Part shown: positions 9,703 to 17,359 of the stretch, piece by piece
Numbering within the stretch: position 1 is the first letter of the stretch
How the letters are laid out: the number at the start of each line of letters is the position of its first letter
Origin: Bog-756 sp963831535
Lineage (GTDB): Bacteria > Actinomycetota > Acidimicrobiia > Acidimicrobiales > RAAP-2
Direction of reading: 5' to 3'
Assembly (NCBI GenBank): GCA_963831535.1
Contig: CAWHQP010000003.1
Coordinates: forward strand, 248,001 to 312,000
DNA length: 64,000 nucleotides
Program-made: the position numbers and the translations under genes
The notes under the pieces: generated by a model
Database searches by the model: none
Told to the model about the DNA's origin: nothing
What the model saw: only the letters and a program-made list of their open reading frames with translations

Positions 9703-10572
9703 ATGCTGACGGTCGACTACGCCCGCTTGGGTGTGCGAACCGGAGACCGCCTACTCGATCTGGGATGCGGCTTCGGTCGCCATGCCTACCAGGCCGCCCG
9801 GCTGGGCGCCGAGGTCGTGGCCTTCGACGCCGGCGCCGACGAGGTGCGCAACGTGCTCGACACGTTCGGGGCGATGGTCGTGGACGGTGAGCTCGACCTC
9901 GAAACGGCCCGGGTGGGATCGGTCCAGGGCAACGCCCTGTCCCTGCCCTTCGAGGACGCCGCGTTCGACCGGGTGATCGCCTCCGAGGTCCTCGAGCACA
10001 TCCCCGACGACGAGCAGGCCATGGCCGAGCTGGCCCGGGTGCTCCGGCCCGGCGGCACCATGGCGGTCACCGTGCCCCGGTGCGGACCCGAGTTCGTCAA
10101 CTGGGCCCTGTCCGACGAGTACCACAACGTCCCCGGAGGCCACGTCAGGATCTACCGGCAGAGCCAGCTGCGGGGTCGCCTGGAGTCCACCGGGCTGCGG
10201 GCCACCGGCAGCCACCACGCCCACGGTCTGCACGCCCCCTACTGGTGGCTCCGCTGCCTGGTGGGGCCGACCAACGACGCCCACCCCGCCGTCTCCACCT
10301 ACCACCGGCTGCTGGTGTGGGACATCGAGAAGGCGCCGAAGGTCACCCGCTACGCCGACCGTGTGCTCAACCCGTTGGTGGGCAAGAGCCTGGTGGTCTA
10401 TCTGGAGAAGCCGGCGGAGCCCGCGACGATGGCGGACCCGGTCGAATCCGGGCCGGTCCCCGAGCCGGCCGATGACGACAGGCTCCGCCGGGTCCGAGGG
10501 CCCCGCACCGGGTCGGAGGTCGATGCCGGAGACGGCACAGCAGACGACGCCGACCAGGAGGCCGTGGCATGA
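9703..10572 (+). CDS. Class I SAM-dependent methyltransferase
   Basis: A 289-residue Rossmann-fold methyltransferase. Motif I is LLDLGCGFGRHAYQAARLG, the acidic residue ending strand 2 is in VVAFDAG, and motif IV/post-I is FDRVIASEVLEHIPDDEQAM, followed by LRPGGTMAVTVP. This is the UbiE/Methyltransf_11 type. The C-terminal ~60 residues are acidic and proline-rich and probably unstructured. It sits between a GT4 glycosyltransferase and a toroid-fold protein and overlaps the latter by ATGA, so the three are probably co-translated. The substrate is unknown; a lipid- or glycan-linked intermediate is likely from context. Confidence 0.88.
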   Translation: MLTVDYARLGVRTGDRLLDLGCGFGRHAYQAARLGAEVVAFDAGADEVRNVLDTFGAMVVDGELDLETARVGSVQGNALSLPFEDAAFDRVIASEVLEHIPDDEQAMAELARVLRPGGTMAVTVPRCGPEFVNWALSDEYHNVPGGHVRIYRQSQLRGRLESTGLRATGSHHAHGLHAPYWWLRCLVGPTNDAHPAVSTYHRLLVWDIEKAPKVTRYADRVLNPLVGKSLVVYLEKPAEPATMADPVESGPVPEPADDDRLRRVRGPRTGSEVDAGDGTADDADQEAVA

Positions 10573-11672
10573 GGTCGATTCCCGACATCCCCGGTGTCAT
10601 CAGCGCCGCCGAGATCGAGGCCACTGCCCGGTCCATCGTCTCGCTCCAGCGGCCAGACGGGATGATCGAGTGGTATCCCGGAGGACACTGTGATCCGTGG
10701 AACCATGTCGAGGCGGCCATGGCCCTCACCGTGGCCGGCATGGACGCCGAGGCCGACCGGGCCTACCAGTGGCTGGTGGACACCCAGCTCCCCGACGGCA
10801 GTTGGTTCAACTACTACCTGGCCACGGGCATCGAGGACGCCCGGCTGGACACCAACGTGTGCGCCTATCTGGCCACCGGGGCGTGGCACCGCTACGTCTC
10901 CACCGGCGAGTTCTCCGGGCTCGAGCAGCTCTGGCCGGCCGTCGAGGCCGGCGTGGACTTCGTCCTCCGCTGGCAGCGGCCCGACGGCTCGATCCACTGG
11001 TCTCTCGACCCCTCGGGCTTCCTCGAGGAGTACTCCCTGCTGACCGGATCGTCCTCGATCTACCACAGCCTGCGGTGTGCGGTGGCCTGTGCCGAACGCC
11101 TCGGTCACGAACGGCCCGACTGGGAGCTGGCGGCCGGTCGCCTGGCCCACGCCGTGGCCCACCAGCCCGAGGCCTTTGCTCCCAAGGAGGAGTTCGCCAT
11201 GGACTGGTACTACCCGGTCCTCGGCGGAGCGCTCACCGGTGAGGCCGCCCACCGGCGGATGGAGGAGCACTGGTCGAAGTTCGTGATGGAGGGACGGGGC
11301 GTCCGCTGCGTGTCCACCGGCGAATGGGTGACGGCGGCCGAGACGGCCGAATGCGTGCTGGCCCTCGACGTCCTGGGCCGAGACGATACGGCGCTCGAGC
11401 TGTTGACCTGGGTCCAGGCCTTGCGCAACGAGGACGGTTCCTACTGGACGGGCATGGTGTATCCCGAGGAGGCCACCTATCCGCCCCTCGAGCGGTCGTC
11501 CTATACGGCAGGGGCCATGATTCTGGCCGCCGACGCCCTCAGCCGGACCACACCGGCCTCCGGCATCTTCCGTGGCGAGGGACTGCCCAGCCATCTCGAC
11601 CTCACCGAGCCCGCTCCGACCTCTCTGGTCGAGCCGGCCGTCCGGGCTCCCGGAGGCCACGAGGCTCGTTGA
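10569..11672 (+). CDS. Alpha/alpha-toroid protein (prenyltransferase/squalene-cyclase-like)
   Basis: A 367-residue protein with four QW-like repeats: SLQRPDGMIEW, TQLPDGSWF, RWQRPDGSIHW and LRNEDGSYW. Such repeats mark the alpha/alpha-barrel fold of terpenoid cyclases and protein prenyltransferases. I do not see the DxDD acid of squalene cyclases, so the name reflects fold rather than activity. Many such actinobacterial proteins are labelled prenyltransferase without experimental support. It overlaps the methyltransferase stop by four bases and ends the GT4/methyltransferase/toroid unit. It might act on a polyprenyl- or terpenoid-linked sugar, or be a glycoside-processing enzyme of similar fold. 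It ends convergently with the membrane protein at 11747. Confidence 0.75.
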   Translation: MRSIPDIPGVISAAEIEATARSIVSLQRPDGMIEWYPGGHCDPWNHVEAAMALTVAGMDAEADRAYQWLVDTQLPDGSWFNYYLATGIEDARLDTNVCAYLATGAWHRYVSTGEFSGLEQLWPAVEAGVDFVLRWQRPDGSIHWSLDPSGFLEEYSLLTGSSSIYHSLRCAVACAERLGHERPDWELAAGRLAHAVAHQPEAFAPKEEFAMDWYYPVLGGALTGEAAHRRMEEHWSKFVMEGRGVRCVSTGEWVTAAETAECVLALDVLGRDDTALELLTWVQALRNEDGSYWTGMVYPEEATYPPLERSSYTAGAMILAADALSRTTPASGIFRGEGLPSHLDLTEPAPTSLVEPAVRAPGGHEAR

Positions 11673-11746
11673 GTCTGACCGACTGACATCGATGGTGTGG
11701 CTCGGAGCCCGGCGATTGGGCCGGGGCAGTCGGCTCCCTGAGGTAT

Positions 11747-13600
11747 TCATCGCAAAATCCCCCACAGAGTAGGGAGGTGAACGACGATCGTCTGCGGATC
11801 CGAGTCGGGCACCTTGATGATGATCCGAGGATCTCTGGGCGAGTGATAGTACGGGATGGATCGAAGTTTCCCGTTGCTTTCGACAAATACCGACGAGCTG
11901 GTGTTGTAGGTCACGGGCAGGGCCACCCTCGTCGGGCCTGCACATGACAGCCGGAACGTCAGCGAGAGTGACTCGAGCGGCGAACGGGAGGGAACGGCCA
12001 CGTGACAGGGAGTGCTGCTCAGTGACGCGGCGCCTGATTGCTGGTGATGGAGGTTCTTGTAGAGAGGACCGTCGCCGTAGAGCTCGTCACCTTTGGCGTC
12101 ATCGACCTTGGGCAGGTACTCCGGGAAGAGGAATCCACTCTCCGAGAAGAAGCCTCCAAAGGTGCGATAGTCCATGACGGCGGGTGGTGCCGACCACATT
12201 GTGCTGGGAAATGCGTTGGCCGGGGTATCCAAGAACGCGTCCGTCTTCCACGTTGCGGTGAGTGGGGAGAGTGCTAGCAGGGAAAGCAGCCAGATGACCG
12301 CCACCCCCTTTGGAATCTTCGAGGTCGGATAGGCGTGGAACACGGCGTTGGCTATGGCGACGACCAGGATGACACACAGCGGGGTAATGAACGCCAGCAT
12401 CCGATAGGGGTAGTCGATGACCTGGAGGGGCGACAGAACGCGATAGACGAACAGGGACACCGGGATCTGCAGGAACAGATAGATGCAGAGGCTGACGACC
12501 AGTAGCACGGTACAAGGGATGTGGAATTGCCGTCCCCACGGGGTACGGTCCGGCCGTCGTCCGGTGAGAACCCAGTGGGTGAGTACCGCCACAACGGCGA
12601 TGGCGATGGGCATCCAGAGGGAATAGTCGATCTGGACAAAACGATAGTGACCAGAATTGTAAGCATCGAGCCAGCGGTACTGGGTGTCGACGAAATACCA
12701 CGGTAATCGGACGAAGTTGGCCGAGACCGTTTGGCCGTAGCGACTGACTTTGGAAGCTGGATCGAAGTACTGGGAGAATCGCAGCTCGGCCAGAAGTGTC
12801 GGTGCCAACAGGATCGCCGTGCCCCCGGCTGCGATGACTAGCCGCCAGGCAACGGCCCGGAGACCAGCTAGTCCGGCGGTGACGAGGAACGTGATTGCGG
12901 TCACGGTCAGTGTGAATACCGAAAGAAGGCCGATGGCGCTGTGGGCGTCGACGAGTAACACCATGATGGGAATGATCAGCAGCGAGACGCGCCGGTTCTT
13001 TACCAGGTTGAGGCACCAATAGAGCAGCCAAGGAACAATCATCATGGCGGAGAACTCAGGCAGGTCACCGCGGGCCAGCCAGTCCGTGAACACATAGTTC
13101 GTGAACAGGAAGCCCAACGAACCGATGGCCTGTAGCCACCGGCTGTCGGTGATCAACCCCAGCGCCTGGCGCATCCCGTAGGCGCCGACGGCCAAGAAGA
13201 TGGCAATGGACAGGATCAGCGTGGGCTTGAGGTCACCCCCGAACAGGATGAAGAGGAACCCCGAGACGTAGAAGAAGGTCTTCTGGTAGTAGAGCAGTAC
13301 TGGCGTGCCCAGTCCGAGGCCATCGGTGCTCGACCAAACGGGGAAGAAGTCGAGGTGTCGGAAGTGGGCGGCATAGAGGGGAACGAGGGTGAGTTCATTG
13401 AACAACGCTCCGCCTATGGGCCAGCCCGATCGTCGGCCGACAAGCGACAGGATCAGGGCTGCAGCCCCGACCACGAGGAGGGCATAGAAGAGTTCGTAGG
13501 CCCAACGGCTCCGAAGCGCGGACCTTGACGGTGTCGTGCTCGAACCCGCCGGGACAGTCGCCGGTGTTGAGAAAGCCAGCCCGTTCATCCTCTCCTGCAC
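11747..13600 (-). CDS. Large polytopic membrane protein, GT-C/YfhO-like topology
   Basis: A 617-residue membrane protein with about 11-12 hydrophobic segments and a soluble C-terminal domain of ~170 residues rich in beta strands. The first periplasmic loop contains HFRHLDFFPVWSSTDGLG, similar in placement to the acidic catalytic loops of GT-C glycosyltransferases and YfhO-type proteins, but I cannot name a family firmly. It may transfer a lipid-linked sugar or modify cell-wall polysaccharide (inference from topology and glycan neighbours). The start is GTG 13600 or ATG 13588; the latter has GGAGAGG close upstream. Codon use is less GC-biased than in the housekeeping genes, as in the paralogue at 1320-3116. 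Confidence 0.65.
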   Translation of the reverse strand: MQERMNGLAFSTPATVPAGSSTTPSRSALRSRWAYELFYALLVVGAAALILSLVGRRSGWPIGGALFNELTLVPLYAAHFRHLDFFPVWSSTDGLGLGTPVLLYYQKTFFYVSGFLFILFGGDLKPTLILSIAIFLAVGAYGMRQALGLITDSRWLQAIGSLGFLFTNYVFTDWLARGDLPEFSAMMIVPWLLYWCLNLVKNRRVSLLIIPIMVLLVDAHSAIGLLSVFTLTVTAITFLVTAGLAGLRAVAWRLVIAAGGTAILLAPTLLAELRFSQYFDPASKVSRYGQTVSANFVRLPWYFVDTQYRWLDAYNSGHYRFVQIDYSLWMPIAIAVVAVLTHWVLTGRRPDRTPWGRQFHIPCTVLLVVSLCIYLFLQIPVSLFVYRVLSPLQVIDYPYRMLAFITPLCVILVVAIANAVFHAYPTSKIPKGVAVIWLLSLLALSPLTATWKTDAFLDTPANAFPSTMWSAPPAVMDYRTFGGFFSESGFLFPEYLPKVDDAKGDELYGDGPLYKNLHHQQSGAASLSSTPCHVAVPSRSPLESLSLTFRLSCAGPTRVALPVTYNTSSSVFVESNGKLRSIPYYHSPRDPRIIIKVPDSDPQTIVVHLPTLWGILR

Positions 13601-13714
13601 CCCCCTCTGCCAAAGCCACGGCAGAAGCCAAAACTCTAAGCCAGCCGATTCCTGGCTGCACTACTACCGCAGTTATCGGTAGGCCCTTGCACGGGTGGCA
13701 TGGTCTAAGACCGG

Positions 13715-14608
13715 TCAATTCAGTTTCAGCGAACCGTTCGGTGGTCCAACGAACTCTATTGACACAAATCCGTTAACACCGTGTCCACCTGTGCCCCCGG
13801 CACCGCTGGCGGCACCACCACCGCCACCGCCACCTCCGGCCCCGCTCGTGAAGATGCCGTTGGTGGCACCGGTTCCACCAGCGGCGCTCGACATGGCACC
13901 AATACCGCCACCGGGTGAATCGGTTCCGCTCACTCCCGCAGCCCCACCCCCGCCGCCGCCTCGGGTGGACGTCGAGGTTCCACCACCACCGCCTCCGGGC
14001 CACGCGTAGAGATAGGAGGAACCCGACTCTCCTCCTCCACTCGCCCCGGCTCCGCCGCCGGAGCCCGGAGCCCGGCCGGTGCCATCGCTGGAGTTGCCTG
14101 CCGCGATGGGATTGAGGACGGTCGCATCACTGTTTCCGAGGGACCCAGCACCACCGGAGCCACCGTCAGCGGACGCCACCCCGGCGCAGCTCGAGTCTCC
14201 ACCGGCGCCGCCACGCATTCCGGATCCGCCGTTGATCGCGCCCCCGGTCCCGGGGGTTCCGCCTTCGCCCACCATCACGGCAACCCGCTCACCCACGTGG
14301 CCGACCGTATCGTTTATCGTCACGGCACCAGCGGCCCCGCCTGCCCCACCCGCCTGATCAGCGATGCCACCAACGCTCAGAGCGGACCCGCCTCCCCCCC
14401 CGCCGCCACCACCGCCCACGGCTACAACCATGTAGGTACCGCTCGCAGGCACCACCCAGATTCCGCTCTTCGTGAACAGTCGGTCGTTCTTACCCGCTAC
14501 TGTCGCCGGAGCTGACGTCGTCGACGAACTTGTCGTCGTACTCGCTCCACAGCCGGCAAGGACGAGCGAGCCGCCCACCGTCAGCAATGCCAGCAGCCGT
14601 CTGCGCAT
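13715..14608 (-). CDS. Glycine-rich secreted lipoprotein
   Basis: A 297-residue protein with a lipoprotein signal: MRRRLLALLTVGGSLVLAGC, with lipobox LAGC. I chose the ATG at 14608 because GAGGAG lies 7 nt upstream. After a Thr/Ser/Ala linker comes IWVVPASGTYMVVAVG, then long glycine tracts broken by Ala, Ser and Asp, and a closing strand GFVSIEFVG. This pattern (a start like 'tVPasGtY', a glycine-rich middle, and a terminal beta strand) is that of the bacterial glycine-rich domain found in surface adhesins and phage tail proteins. The protein is probably anchored on the outer face of the membrane. Specific function unknown. Confidence 0.75.
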   Translation of the reverse strand: MRRRLLALLTVGGSLVLAGCGASTTTSSSTTSAPATVAGKNDRLFTKSGIWVVPASGTYMVVAVGGGGGGGGGGSALSVGGIADQAGGAGGAAGAVTINDTVGHVGERVAVMVGEGGTPGTGGAINGGSGMRGGAGGDSSCAGVASADGGSGGAGSLGNSDATVLNPIAAGNSSDGTGRAPGSGGGAGASGGGESGSSYLYAWPGGGGGGTSTSTRGGGGGGAAGVSGTDSPGGGIGAMSSAAGGTGATNGIFTSGAGGGGGGGGAASGAGGTGGHGVNGFVSIEFVGPPNGSLKLN

Positions 14609-14923
14609 AGCGCAACTCCTCAGGGCGAACGATGTCGATGACCGGGGGGGGACGGCACGGATGATCCCCCCGAGATCAAGGCACAGTCGCATGACCTCAT
14701 TGACCCGTGACGCTTGTCCCGAATTTGGTAGGCGGAGCATAGCGTGAGATCAAATCGCAGACTTCCTCGGCTGCTCACGAGGTCGCGCACCGCTGTGGGA
14801 ACACCGGGTGCCCGGGCGCTCAGGCGTCCACCGTGTTCCTTCGTGGACGAGCACCAGCGGTACTCGCGGCTAGAGCCCCGAGATCTCCCGCAACGGCCGG
14901 AAGCAACGGACAAGCACCCGGGG
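14609..14923. other. Upstream region of the lipoprotein gene
   Basis: About 315 bases between two minus-strand genes. It holds the Shine-Dalgarno of the lipoprotein (GAGGAG) and probably its promoter. I see no further gene. Confidence 0.4.
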
Positions 14924-15604
14924 CTAGACCCGACGCAGCACCCGGAGCGAACCACACTCGCCGTCTTCGACGAAGTCACCCGAGTCGAGGGCGTACCGCC
15001 AGATGTCATAGGGGGGTCGACCCCCGTCGGCCGGGTCGGGGAACACGTCGTGGATGGCCAGCCAGCCGTCGCCGACCACCTTGGGGGCCCAGTTCCGGTA
15101 GTCCGACCATGCCGGCTCGTCGCCGTGCCCCCCGTCGATGAAGCAGAAGGCCAGCGGGGTCGACCAGTGCGAGGACACCGTGGGCGAATCGCCGACCACG
15201 GCGATGACCGAGGACTCGAGCTCGGCACCGATGATTGTCCGCCTCCAGTGGGGGAGGGTGTCGATCCGCCCGGTGGCGGGGTCGACCAGCGAATCATCGT
15301 GGTGCTCCCAACCGATCTGGTTCTCCTCGGAGCCGTGATGGTGGTCGAGGCTGAACACCACCGCCCCGGTCTCCTCGGCCGCAGCACCGAGGTACACCGT
15401 CGACTTGCCGCACCAGGCCCCGATCTCCACCACGGTGGCGCGCTCGAAGGTGGCTCCGGCCCGTAGCGCCGCCAGGTACAGCGCCTCACCCTCGTCGTCG
15501 GGCATGAACCCCGTGGCCGCGCGGGCCTGGGCGAATAGCTCTTGGCGGCGCCGGACCCGCTCGGGGTGGTCGGTCGTCGCTGGCGAGTTGGCGAGGACAT
15601 CCAT
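14924..15604 (-). CDS. Class I SAM methyltransferase (Methyltransf_24 type)
   Basis: A 226-residue methyltransferase. The SAM site is VVEIGAWCGKSTVYLGAA, with the acidic strand-2 end in VFSLDHHHGSEENQ. A later FIDGGHGDEPAWSDYRNW and GDGWLAIHDVFPDP give the metal-ligand-like pattern of the Methyltransf_24 / O-methyltransferase-3 group. These enzymes methylate sugars or small phenolics; sugar O-methylation of a surface glycan fits the neighbourhood but is inference. It is divergent from the GT2-methyltransferase fusion. A weak CAGGCT box lies six nt before the ATG. Confidence 0.82.
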   Translation of the reverse strand: MDVLANSPATTDHPERVRRRQELFAQARAATGFMPDDEGEALYLAALRAGATFERATVVEIGAWCGKSTVYLGAAAEETGAVVFSLDHHHGSEENQIGWEHHDDSLVDPATGRIDTLPHWRRTIIGAELESSVIAVVGDSPTVSSHWSTPLAFCFIDGGHGDEPAWSDYRNWAPKVVGDGWLAIHDVFPDPADGGRPPYDIWRYALDSGDFVEDGECGSLRVLRRV

Positions 15605-15722
15605 GGATCCAGCCTGACACGCCTCCGCGTCCTCCGACAGTCGAGGGACAGTGCCGGCACGAGATTTCCCCCAGCTGAGCTGCCCTTTGAGCAGGCCTCT
15701 TTCCCTTCCCAGCCCGGACGAA

Positions 15723-15728
15723 TAGCAT
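15723..15728 (+). promoter_or_regulatory. -10 box TAGCAT of the GT2-methyltransferase gene
   Basis: TAGCAT lies about 37 nt before the ATG at 15766. It overlaps an earlier in-frame ATG (15727), which makes that upstream start unlikely. Confidence 0.4.
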
Positions 15729-15765
15729 GGTGTGGTCGTCGCAGCCGCGGACCGGGGGAGGGGTG

Positions 15766-17196
15766 ATGGCGTCCTTGGAGAAGAAGCGGATCGGTGTGCT
15801 GGTCGTGGCCTACAACGCGGCCTCCACGCTGGCCAAGGTACTCGATCGCATACCCAAGGAGATCCGGCCGGATATCGAAGAGGTGATCGTCAGTGACGAT
15901 CACAGCGACGACTCGACGTACCTGGTGGGTCTGGGCTATCAGCAGGTCTCCGACCTGCCCATCACCCTCATCAGGCAGCCGGCCAATCTCGGGTACGGCG
16001 GCAACCAGAAGGCCGGCTACGACCTGGCCATCGAGCACGGTCTGGACATCGTGGTGATGCTCCACGGCGACGGCCAGTACGCCCCCGAATCACTCCCGGA
16101 CATCGTCGCACCCCTCATCGCCGGTGAGGCCGACGCCGTCTTCGGATCCCGGATCATGATCAAGGGCGCCGCCCGCAAAGGGGGCATGCCCCTGTACAAG
16201 TACGCGGGGAATCGCATCCTGTCCCGATTCGAGAATGCCGCGCTGGGCACCGACCTGTCGGAGTTCCACTCCGGCTACCGGGCCTACTCGGTGGCCGCCC
16301 TGAAGCAGATCCCGTTCGAGCGAAACTCGAACGGATTCAATTTCGACACGCAGATCATCATCCAACTGCACGACGCCGGCATGACCATCGCCGAAGTGCC
16401 CATTCCCACCTACTACGGGGACGAGATCTGCTACGTGGACGGTATGGGGTATGCCGCCGACGTCACCCGGGATGTCGTGGCCTACCGGTTGCAAAAGGCG
16501 GGCTTCGGCGACGGGAGTCGCATCGCCCTCAGTGAGGAGTACCAACTTAAGCCGAGTGAGGACAGTTCCCATGGCCGGATATCGACGCTTTTGAAGTCGA
16601 GGCCGCCGAGCCGGATCCTCGACCTCGGGTGCTCGAGCGGGCTATTGGCCGAACGGCTCGAGGCGATGGGCCATCGTGTCACCGGGGTCGACGTCACCGA
16701 GATCGCCGGTGTGACCGAGCGCACCTCCGCCTTCGTGAAGAGTGATCTCAACGACGGCATCCCGGCCGAGGTCGGCACCGGCTACGACATCGTCCTGGCC
16801 GCCGACGTGCTCGAGCACCTGGTCAATCCTGGGGCGCTCATGGACCAGGTCAGAGGGGTCCTGGCGCCCGGGGGCACCGCCATGTTCTGTGTGCCCAACA
16901 TCGCCCACTGGTACCCCAGGCTTCGGTCGACCTTGGGGATGTTCGATTACGACCAGCGCGGCATTCTTGACGCCACGCACCTCCGGTTCTTCACCCGACG
17001 CAGTGTCTCCAAGCTCATCGAACGCCACGGCTTCACCATCCGCCGTGTCGAACCCGTGGGCCTTCCGCTGGATGCGCTCGGGATGGACGGCCCGAAGGCC
17101 CACGCCCTCCGGTTGGTCGATCGCCTCCTGTTGGATCTGTGGCCGACCATGTTCGGCTATCAGTTCATTGTCGAGGCCACGCCGACCAATCGCTGA
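15766..17196 (+). CDS. GT2 glycosyltransferase-methyltransferase fusion
   Basis: A 476-residue two-domain protein. Residues ~5-235 are a dolichyl-phosphate-mannose-synthase-like GT2 domain: VLVVAYNAASTLAKVLDRIP, IVSDDHSDDST, then the metal-binding HGDGQYAPE and GSRIMIKGAARKGGMP. Residues ~275-470 are a SAM methyltransferase with ILDLGCSSGLLAERLEAMG and DIVLAADVLEHLVNPG. I chose the ATG at 15766 because GGGGGAGGGG precedes it. The GT2 half would move a sugar from a nucleotide-sugar to polyprenyl phosphate; the methyltransferase half might modify the same product. No C-terminal membrane anchor is visible. The fusion of the two activities supports a coupled glycan step with the neighbouring membrane proteins. 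Confidence 0.85.
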   Translation: MASLEKKRIGVLVVAYNAASTLAKVLDRIPKEIRPDIEEVIVSDDHSDDSTYLVGLGYQQVSDLPITLIRQPANLGYGGNQKAGYDLAIEHGLDIVVMLHGDGQYAPESLPDIVAPLIAGEADAVFGSRIMIKGAARKGGMPLYKYAGNRILSRFENAALGTDLSEFHSGYRAYSVAALKQIPFERNSNGFNFDTQIIIQLHDAGMTIAEVPIPTYYGDEICYVDGMGYAADVTRDVVAYRLQKAGFGDGSRIALSEEYQLKPSEDSSHGRISTLLKSRPPSRILDLGCSSGLLAERLEAMGHRVTGVDVTEIAGVTERTSAFVKSDLNDGIPAEVGTGYDIVLAADVLEHLVNPGALMDQVRGVLAPGGTAMFCVPNIAHWYPRLRSTLGMFDYDQRGILDATHLRFFTRRSVSKLIERHGFTIRRVEPVGLPLDALGMDGPKAHALRLVDRLLLDLWPTMFGYQFIVEATPTNR

Positions 17197-17324
17197 ATGC
17201 GGGGATCCCGAGTCTCTGACCACTCCCGTGCTCGTGCCCGCGCCCGGTGCGTGAGTCGGTCGGACGTACCCTGACCACGCGTGAGGAGGGGCGGAATCAC
17301 GCGGTAGCATTGATGGGCTGACTC

Positions 17325-17330
17325 TACGAT
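17325..17330 (+). promoter_or_regulatory. -10 box TACGAT upstream of membrane paralogue B
   Basis: TACGAT about 29 nt before the ATG at 17360, leaving a short leader that contains GGAG. A TAGCAT at 17305-17310 is an alternative. Confidence 0.35.
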
Positions 17331-17359
17331 ACGCGGGGGATCATCAGCGGTGGAGCGCC

